NCBI GenBank assembly: GCA_000827495.1
Contig: KN817596.1
Span: 36,942-100,941, forward strand
Length of the DNA: 64,000 nt
Direction of reading: 5' to 3'
Origin: Hypholoma sublateritium FD-334 SS-4
Lineage: Eukaryota > Basidiomycota > Agaricomycetes > Agaricales > Strophariaceae
Position 1 is the first letter of the stretch; every line of letters starts with the position of its first letter. The notes below the pieces were generated by a model. It saw only the letters and a list, made by a program, of their open reading frames with translations, ran no database searches and was not told the origin of the DNA. The position numbers and the translations under genes are program-made. Shown here in pieces: positions 56,121 to 64,000 of the stretch.

Positions 56121-59100
56121 TCCACTGGCAGTGGCCCAGTGGGCTGTTAACATGAGGCCTCAGACATATGCCCCTGCCACCTGGTGGCCTGGCGCTATTC
56201 TGCTCTGACAATTTCAAGCACGGCTGCCTCTCGATATCAAGCCGCAGCATATGAAATTACAGCTCATGAAATATATTCTCTACTAGTAAAACAGCTTACA
56301 AAGAGAAACCTATAACTAGCAAGTGATAGCTATTAGTTACGTGTCGATGCAAAGACGGCAGAAAATTTATGTGAGGTTGTCTGTGAGGTTGTCAGCTGTA
56401 TCTACCCCACTTCAAACAGTTGCGAAAGATGCGGCGAAGAACTTATCGAATAAAAAAATAGAATGTACGATATTTCCTCATTGACATCGCACTCGATGCG
56501 AACCCAGGTCCCAACATTTTTTTGCGGAAAATCTCTGAGACAAGTCATTCGCGCATTTTTCGATGTATTCGCGGAGTGGGGTATCATCTCACAGTGGATA
56601 ATATTAGCTTCTAAGTAGTATTTTCCCCTCTTTCTGTTGTTCAGGCTCGAACATGCAATCTGTCCTCAGGTCAGTGAGCCGTTGGTGATTTCATAGACCT
56701 TTTTAACTATGATATTGATGGCTGTAAACATTGCAATGAAACTAATAAGCACATCGCCTTTATTCAGAGGTATATATATAATATTCTGCGGTGCCCAAAA
56801 TAACTCTGCCGATCAAATGGCAATCCCTGGACGCTTCTCTGCTTCAGCGAGACTTCCATGACCTGCGTTCATCAGGAGTTACTCCGACATGGTATTCGGA
56901 ATCCTAGAGTTCTGCGTGCTTGAATAGTTCATGAAAAGGCTAGAAAACATATAAATAGGCGACAGTGTCCCTCTTGCAGGGCATCCTCGCACCTCAGAGT
57001 CACTCTCAACATATTTCTCCTACCGCTCGCGTTGATACGCTGTCAAGCGTCCTGCGTGCGAATAACGGCGACGAGCAAAAAAATACAAACGAAATAAAAT
57101 GATATGATATACGCAAGAAGCTTTGACGAAGGGTGCATGGGGGTGCGAGGGTGCCCCTCACTCTGGTGTGCGATTATGGTATGTGACAATGGATATACGA
57201 GGGCAAGAGCGAGTACGAGAAGTAGAATAACGAAATTAAGGCATTAATTAATTCCTTTATTGTTTTTTGCACATAGTTCTACAGAGCTTTTATACCTATG
57301 TTGTGTATCTTAATCTCTATATAAAAAATAATAGAAATATGAAACGAAATGTAGAGGATGAGTGTCTCAATCCGAGATAAAATGTCACAGTAATATTTAA
57401 AACGAGGAGGAAGTGCGTTTAACGTGTCGATTGACGTGCTTCGATAAGTTTCTGAGCGAACGATGGGTACGGATACTACGTGTTCCGGTGAAGGACGTTG
57501 GGGAGTTACCTTGCTTGACCAGGTTTGTTGCGGGTTCATAATTCGTGCTTAGTTTTTCCCCGAGGTTTCGCCTTTAAGAAATCTCCTTTTCCACTCCTCT
57601 TTGATCATCAAGCAAGGTTTATGCCGTCACTGGCGGCAATTCCTCTAGTGTAGAGATGTTGTAAATGGAGTGGAATGTGCGAGAAATGCGTAGGGCGGCG
57701 TCGGGCGATGTACGCCGGCAAACGTGGGAATGCGGCGGAGAGCGCGGGAATATTGTCTTCGTTGAATTTCGTGGACGGCGTGAGCGCGGGCTCACCAGTG
57801 TTCTCCCTTCTTTCTGCTGTGGCGCATGCAAGCGCGCTGTACAAGTCTTCCTGAACGTTCCAGATACCATCTATGGCGCAAGTCAGAACCTGGGCCACCG
57901 CCAGAGCGCCCCAATTCTAGCGAACTCGACCACGGAGTAGCGCGAGGCGGTCTACACTGCGGCCTGCTCCGCCGCCTCGTCTCCGGTAAACTCGATTACG
58001 ATACAGGTGTGTGTACTGTCGTGTAGGTTCCGTCTGATTATTTAGCCGAGATACGCTTGGGTGTTTTCAAGACGCGTTTGAGAGTGTGGGTGCGCAGCCA
58101 TCGAGAACACCAGGCCCACCATGATCAACCAGCTGACCGCGTTCACCAATACCTGGGCGATTGTGAACACTGATATCAACCAGTCGATCGCGTTCATCAA
58201 CTAGAGTATTTCGGAGGCGTCTGCGCTGATGGTGCGTTTTCTTTCCAGTACCGTGGGACTTTTGACTGAGCATTTGGATTTGATGCCGGCAAACGCTGCT
58301 CAGCGCTGTCCTCAGCGCCCACTGCGTCAAACAAGTACTGTAATCCACCCTGGAACATATCAATACCAACCCGTCTGCTACGAGCGGGCGCAGTGGATAA
58401 TCTACCGTTACTCAGGCTTCAGCGTGTTGGGGTGTGATCTCGCGGACACGGTCTGAGGCTAGGCACGCTGCGCAGCTGATAGGCGCGCGTCGGGGGCGGA
58501 CGTCGTTTGCAGGCGCACGCGTTTCGTAGTAGGTTGCACTGCCGGCAGCGTCTTGTGACGCACGGCGAGTTGTTTCTGCGCTGCGCGTGTAAGCGAGAAA
58601 CCCAAGACTATGAGGTCGAATCTCAGACTGTCAATAGGCTGAAGGTACGTCCTGTAGGCGTTGCACTCCGTTTGACATGCACTATTTCCAGGTGCGATGC
58701 GGCGCGGAGATCGTAAAGAGTTCCGTAGAATCCAGAGCGCTGCCTGTAATTCGGGCCTCCGGCGGTGTCCTGTGACTGGCTGCTTTTCGGGTGCGTGAAT
58801 TCCGAATGGACGGGGAGAGAAAAGAGCGGGGTGCCCGTGAACTGATTCAGCCTTGACGCCACTAATTGCAGATTCGCAGTTCTTTCTCACAAATATGTAC
58901 ACTAATGCGGTTGGGTACTCGCTGGGGCGCAACGCCCTCGACGGCTTGGACTTGTAACACGGATTTATGAGGTCTTCTGCTCGTTTTCGGCCCCGGGTTG
59001 GTGTTTTGAAAAGAAGGCGTCATCTAATTGGACTCATCACATATTTACAGTCTTCATAGTTATTTTTCTCGACAACCAACTTTGAGGTACTCGCGAGTTG

Positions 59101-59530
59101 CGCCTGCTTGGTGATCAGCTGCTCTCGCTGCCCTGCTGAAATCAACTCAATTCAGACGTTTTACGTAGTAAGTATTCCCACACAACTCGCCGCTTTCCCA
59201 CGATTCACCAGAGGCCGACGCCGCGACGCGCCTCCAGTAGATTTTTAGTTGACAAAAGAAATAACAATAGATGATACAAAAGCAGAGATAAATATCTACA
59301 TGGTATAAGTTACACAGAGAGAAATACAAAGCTAGTTGAAGGAAGCACGGAGTCGTGTCAAGCCGAAGCTTCCGACTCGGCGCCGAAGCATGTGATCTAA
59401 ATTTTCGAGTTTGGTGAGCTATTATTAGCACGTCCATCCATCGATAAAACTTACATCTGCCCAGAAACCTTGCCACCCACCAGCAAATACATCCACTCTC
59501 CCTGCTCAGCAATCTACACAGCCTGGTGAC
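56121..59530. other. 3.4 kb with no confident gene; decayed coding traces
   Basis: Positions 57,410-57,800 are related to the interior of the transposon at 13.35-13.60 kb. Around 58,110-58,204 a plus-strand frame (MINQLTAFTNTWAIVNTDIN) looks protein-like but has no partner exons I could join. 56,300-57,400 is AT-rich with no supported frame. The longest frame, 58,459-58,932 on the minus strand, has no domain and looks like chance. Confidence 0.35.
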
Positions 59531-61180
59531 CTACTGTTTCCTGTTGAGCCTGCCGAAATACTGCTTCCTCGCGGAGGGCACACTCGGGTCGCACGGCGGC
59601 AGGATCTCGTAGCGCCGGTGCCGCCTGGAGAACACCCGCGTCGTCAGTACGGACAAGGACCTTGGAATAAACGGTACACACGAGCTCCCCGGTGGATATG
59701 CCATGCTTTCCTGGGGATTTGCCACTGTAGGTTCATTCCAGCGGCGGATGCTCCCAGTGGGCGGCTCCGCGTGTGCCACTGAAACAGAACACTTAGCGGC
59801 GGTGCTGCAAGTTTGCAATGGTATGATCTAGCATACCTGCGTCCTCTAAGGGAGGCCACGATGGTGGGGAAGGTGCGTCTCCCCTCTGTTTCCCCTTCCA
59901 CATTGCCACCTCCTCTATTCCCCCTGGTGCATGTGGCCGTTCGCTGTCATTCGTTCGCAAGTCAGCGTTTTGTTCTATCAGGAGGAAATTTCCAGACATT
60001 ACCTTTGACCTATGGTGTCCCGCTCTGTATTTTGCCTTGCGGTGACCGTCCCGGAGGTTGTGTAATACTCGCTTTCGGTGTGTAGGTCAAATGTGATTAT
60101 GTTGTTAATTTCCCCCTGGCGGAAGCAACTACGTGGACCGCTGTCGACGAACTGACGCTCCCTTGAAATAGATTGGGGAGTACCTAGGCACTGATGCTCA
60201 ACCAACTGACTCTTCGCACAAATGCATAACTCACAATTGTCCCCCATCCACAGGTATGATGGCTGCTCCATGTCTTCAAAGGCAACCACATCGGAGAAAT
60301 AGTTGGCAGCATTGCATTCAGCCACTGTAAAGTTCGGTCAATTCCACTCCCTTCAAGGCAAGTATCAAATCCTTACTTGGCTGATCTTGTATCTGATTGC
60401 CATATAACTCCCCATAGCCGCTTGTGACTGCGCCGTCCGTGTAGTTTTCGTACGCAAGCGGGGGGGCCGATGCGCTCGAGCTTGCCAAGGGACGTTGTAG
60501 GTACTGCGACGGTCCAGCTGACGATGGAGTGCCGCAACTATTGTCGACCACGCCTAAGCCATCGAACGATGTTTGTGGGAAACCGAAATGATCTGTTTCT
60601 ACAAAGACGCTAAGTGATTATCGACATCTCTGATTCTTGGCATAATTGAACATACCATAGGCCACCGAATAGGTATCTTGGAAGTATTCTCCGCCGTACC
60701 CATGGGGCATGCCTTTGTAAAAATCTGCGCGCACCCCCTCGCCCCCTTGCGACTCGTAGCCATACGACGAGCTGTCCATCTCGGAGGCGGGGGACGGCCC
60801 CTGCCAGGAGTAATCTATCGCCTGTAAGTTTATGCACGATGTATCGACTCTCGGCGCAGCTTACCTGACGGTATTTCCACAGAGTGCGTCGCCTGCGAAG
60901 CTTGGATGGCATAATCATATTGAGAGAAGTCCATACAGGTGCCGGGCGCTGACCCCTCCAAGGTAAGGCCCACCGGCCGAACATCCATGGAGTACAGGCA
61001 GGTTTGTGGGCCCTGCGCCGACAATGTCGTTGTCGTCATCGCGGGGGGGTAGCCGGCGTGAATGGGGGCGCCGTTCATGTGCAGGCTCTCCTGTATGCGA
61101 GGATGATGGGTTGGTCGGCCGATCGTTAGTACGTCCTCGTAGCTGGTGGACTGGTATGCATCATGGTGGGCGGTGAACAT
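59531..61180 (-). CDS. Orphan protein, six exons (457 aa)
   Basis: Exons 61180-60865, 60814-60656, 60598-60377, 60324-60003, 59943-59837, 59778-59531; introns 50-59 nt. Phases agree at all five junctions, strong evidence for a real gene. The protein is hydrophilic, rich in Ser, Thr, Tyr, Gly and Pro in its first 240 residues (YDYAIQASQ, SSSYGYESQGGEG, SSSASAPP). A short cysteine group follows in the middle (CELCICAKS). The tail is basic: RRHRRYEILPPCDPSVPSARKQYFGRLNRKQ in its last 31-33 residues, broken here for length, with RRHRRYEILPPCDPSV then PSARKQYFGRLNRKQ. No signal peptide or membrane span. It reads like a regulatory or transcription-related protein, but no DNA-binding domain is evident, so no function is assigned. 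At the first intron the acceptor at 60,815 was preferred because the earlier AG puts exon 2 in a non-protein-like frame. Confidence 0.65.
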
Positions 61181-62768
61181 AGTGCTAGGTGGACGAAAGG
61201 GTTAGGCGTGAAAAGTTGTTACGACGATAGCTGGTGTGCTTGGACGTTTTATACGCAATCGCGGAAGCTATGATCACTGTGTTTGGCGAACACGAGACGG
61301 AGGTGAGTTGTATATTAAATAAATGTGTTATGAGTAATTCTTCGGCGATCTGGATGGGAGTGTTGGTGGACGTGCGAGCTGTGCGTGACAATGGCAGAGG
61401 AGACAATATAACAGATTCGGATAGCCTATGCCCATGCAGACATCTATCAAGACAGGCGGATCGTGAATCACTTTCCAGTGCGACAAAACCCCTCTAGCAG
61501 TTATGCTAGCTAATGTTAAAGTCGTGCGGTAATTAGTTCCGTGGTGTGTGTACCGCCTTAATGCTAAACACGTCAAACACTTGGGATGATCGCGCAAGCA
61601 AAACCAATCTATGTATAGGCTCGCGCTCTACACGTGTATCCGCCGCCCGTATGCAGGCGGAGCTGGGGAACACTTCCCGAGATTTGGGACCGCATACCCA
61701 GAAACATCGACAGTGAGGTATCTGTCGCGTCAAAGTGTTCTTGGCAAATAGGATGGACCGCACACCGCGGAAATGTCATCCCGAGCTGGCCTTGAATTAA
61801 CCGGCACATATAAAAGAGTGGACTGACTCGTAGATCATAGTTTGATCACGGTGCGCCTTTCGCCAGCTCCCTGCGTCGTCGAAATTTACCATAATAGGAA
61901 AAATACGGAGCACAAGTACACTTAAATTGAGCTCAATTCACGTAGTAATAAAGAAGGAGATTAATCCAGTGTCATTCCCTGCGCACATACCGCGCCCGGG
62001 CCCCGGTTTCATGGCGGCAGTGTTGTCGGACGTCTATAAATAGAATAAGCTGCAGATAGGTGGCAATACGCAATCAGCAAATGTTGTCGTGATAAGTACA
62101 CGCGGCATACGCGTGAATTGGCCTCATCAAAGGTTTCTAGTAACTCCCTTCAAGCAAAGTCTCTCAATTAGGCTGAGACCATAGTAGAACCACATGACAC
62201 GCGCCGATTTCGTATCCCAGAAATTCATGAGAGTATCCGCGTCGAATTTGTGGCAATACTTGAGTTCCGCCATCCGGAAGCAGTGGCAACATCACAGCAT
62301 TTATGGTGTGCTGCAAAAGCACTGTACCACCTATCAGTCGAGTTGGCCATGGCCATGAATGTGAATACAAGTCCAACCAATGTCTATGCCCAACGAACAC
62401 CAAAACAAATAACAAGACAACAAATCACTATTACAAGATATACAGTACAATTATATGCGCAGGAATAATATATTCGAGTTCGTAACGATCTAGCGGGGTA
62501 TGAGGGAGTGCGGGAATAAAGTGACACAAACACAAAAGCAAACCGCATACACAATCACTTCGGACCGACTCCGCTTACCGTGTCGAGCATCCCGACGCGG
62601 ACGGCAGCATCATCGTCCACGGTGTCGACACCGACGCAGGGGTTCTCTACTCAGACGCGGACATCGACGCGGACGTATGCGCTTGTTGTGGTTGTTTTTG
62701 TTGCTGTTGCATGTTGTTGTTCCCGCTGCTCCGCCATCGCGCGCGCCCCAAACCTCGCTGCGCTATCG
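61181..62768. other. No confident gene
   Basis: Promoter region of the orphan gene at its left side. Only short frames without domains on either strand. A CAAAACAAATAACAAGACAACAA-like A-rich tract lies near 62,402-62,420. Confidence 0.4.
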
Positions 62769-63448
62769 CTATGCCTCCGTTGTCTCGGTCAAAGCGCATC
62801 GTTTAGCTCCGAATTCCCATCCTTCTCCTCTAGCGGTGACACTGGCATCTTCATCTCGCACTCGCGGCACTCGCTGAAGCGTGCGCACCAGGCTCCCGCG
62901 CGGCGGCGGAGGCGGTCCATGTGGCTCCGGTAGGCCGCCGTCCCACGGCCCGGCCGGCGGCACAGCAGGCGCCCGCGGCGCGGCCGCGTCGCCCTGCTGG
63001 CGCATGTCATAATACTCTCTCATCTGCCCGAGCTCTTCGACCGCCCTGGCTGTATATCTTTGCACCATCTCCACCATCTTCCCCTGTGCACCTCCTCGCC
63101 CACACCCGACTGCGCCTACGCCAGTGGTACCCCCATCGCCGCCCGTTGGCTGAGCTCGCTCGTCTGCATGAGCGTCTGAGTCCCCCGCCCGAAATTTCCC
63201 TCGTTCACGGCCTTTGGCAGGAGGATTAGCCTCAGGTCGATCAGCGACGGCTCGCGCCGTCGCCCTGCGCCTGCGCGGCGAGAACTCGGAGGTGAAATTT
63301 TGCTGCACCGTCATCCTACCTCCACTGGTACCACGGAAATTGATAACTATTGCCATTGCGCCATCGTGGCCCTACAAATAGAGAATGTGGGGATGCTATC
63401 CAGACCTACAGAGTCACGGTCTGCGTCCAGCCAAATATACTTCATCAT
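62769..63448 (-). CDS. Putative gene, four exons, possibly incomplete at its 5' end (177 aa)
   Basis: Provisional model: exons 63448-63410, 63371-63332, 63270-63131 and 63083-62769, with introns of 38, 61 and 47 nt. The main support is that the frame EPSLIDLRLILLPKAVNEG with NFGRGTQTLMQTSEL reads like a real protein and joins in phase to a helical segment MVEMVQRYTARAVEELGQM. A proline-rich stretch and a charged tail follow. The first intron is unusually short, so the start may lie further upstream, possibly past 63,500. An alternative frame near the 3' end (FSECRECEMKMPVSPLEEK) would need one more intron. No family recognised. Confidence 0.4.
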
Positions 63449-64000
63449 CGTGGACATTGGTCTTCGTTGGTATTGCGATTATACGGTTCTGGCCGTCTAC
63501 GCCCGGCTGACAGACTTCGTGTCAACGGATAAGCCAGATACACGCCGGGCGAGCCCGCATTGACTTGGCATTGTCCCAAAATTGACCTCAGGATGACCCT
63601 TGCTACCCGCACGCAGAAATAGAAACAATATCAAGACGATCTATTTTTAGAGAATCGTGCACCGAATGAGCCCGCAGTGACGTCAGAATCCACTAGCAGA
63701 TAACCCATATCGCGACCGCTTCGCCTGCACTCGGAAATAGGAACAGTGTCGTTCAGTCAATCTGGTCATTAAAGCAGCATTTTACAGTTGGACACTCCGA
63801 TTACACCAGTAAACCTAGTTACAAGTCGCTTGGTGCTTCAAGCACACAGATCGGACCGAGCACCCTCAATTGCTTTCAAACTTCAACTTAGTATCCTGAT
63901 TCCCAGCTCGTGCGCTTTTGTACATCTGACGATTTTGATCAGTATTTTTACTTTCCAATACTGACTGGCTCGAGAAGCAGCAGTGATGCCTTACTGAACG
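63449..64000. other. Right edge, no gene seen
   Basis: No supported frame. It may contain the promoter or first exon of the preceding minus-strand gene. Repeated strings such as GACGTCAGAATCCACTAG and GAGCCCGCA occur twice in varied form near 63,550-63,690. Confidence 0.35.

Noticed and set aside
58459..58932. 157-codon minus-strand frame
   Set aside because: No domain, overlaps protein-like but unjoinable plus-strand frames, composition typical of chance.
62580..62933. 117-codon plus-strand frame with a hydrophobic run
   Set aside because: It overlaps, antisense, the last exon of the better-supported minus-strand model; Ser/Arg-rich ends look like shadow sequence.

Overview
The window looks like nuclear DNA of a filamentous basidiomycete, most likely an Agaricomycete. 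Genes are split by many 44-80 nt GT-AG introns with CTNAY-like branch sites, some exons are only 6-24 nt long, genes lie on both strands without operons, and the families fit (F-box/LRR-like proteins, a multi-exon P450, a tandem array of isoprenylcysteine methyltransferases, a basic-helix-loop-helix factor). All gene structures were joined by hand from reading frame and splice-site phase; none was checked against transcripts or databases.

Layout. 1-27 kb is an accessory, repeat-rich, GC-rich zone. Its ends (about 1-6,990 and 23,800-26,760) are inverted copies of each other. Both contain a satellite with a period of about 180 bp. The left copy additionally carries about 3.5 kb absent from the right copy, and that extra DNA holds three tandem two-exon genes for very short secreted-peptide precursors of 47-51 residues. 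Two of these share the C-terminal pattern R-Q-C-x4-S-C-I-stop. I do not recognise the family; it is the most novel item here. The left satellite is interrupted by a 921-bp inverted-repeat element with 4-bp target duplications. Between the arms lie a glutamine/histidine-rich bHLH transcription factor (7.4-9.0 kb), a tandem duplication (10.1-10.9 kb), a 2,956-bp non-autonomous transposon with 489-bp terminal inverted repeats (11.5-14.5 kb), an AP endonuclease of the endonuclease IV/Apn1 family (17.7-19.5 kb) and an F-box protein (19.6-20.7 kb).

27-30.7 kb holds no gene I can defend. From 30.7 kb the window is gene-rich: a membrane-anchored double amidohydrolase, an intronless DUF3472-type protein, an alpha/beta hydrolase, a cytochrome P450, a cis-prenyltransferase (dehydrodolichyl diphosphate synthase type), a second F-box protein paralogous to the first, and an ABC transporter.

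48.8-56.1 kb is an array on the minus strand of four intact isoprenylcysteine methyltransferase-like genes plus a decayed fifth. All four share a 558-nt second exon and an ATAAAAG promoter box. The array grew partly by duplication of a two-gene module, and a TMEM242-like gene sits inside it. After about 3.4 kb without a clear gene come a six-exon orphan gene (59.5-61.2 kb) and a partial gene near the right edge.

Functional links are inferred only. The ABC transporter next to a prenylcysteine methyltransferase array recalls the fungal mating-pheromone route (CaaX methylation, then ABC export), but I found no CaaX pheromone precursor in this window.
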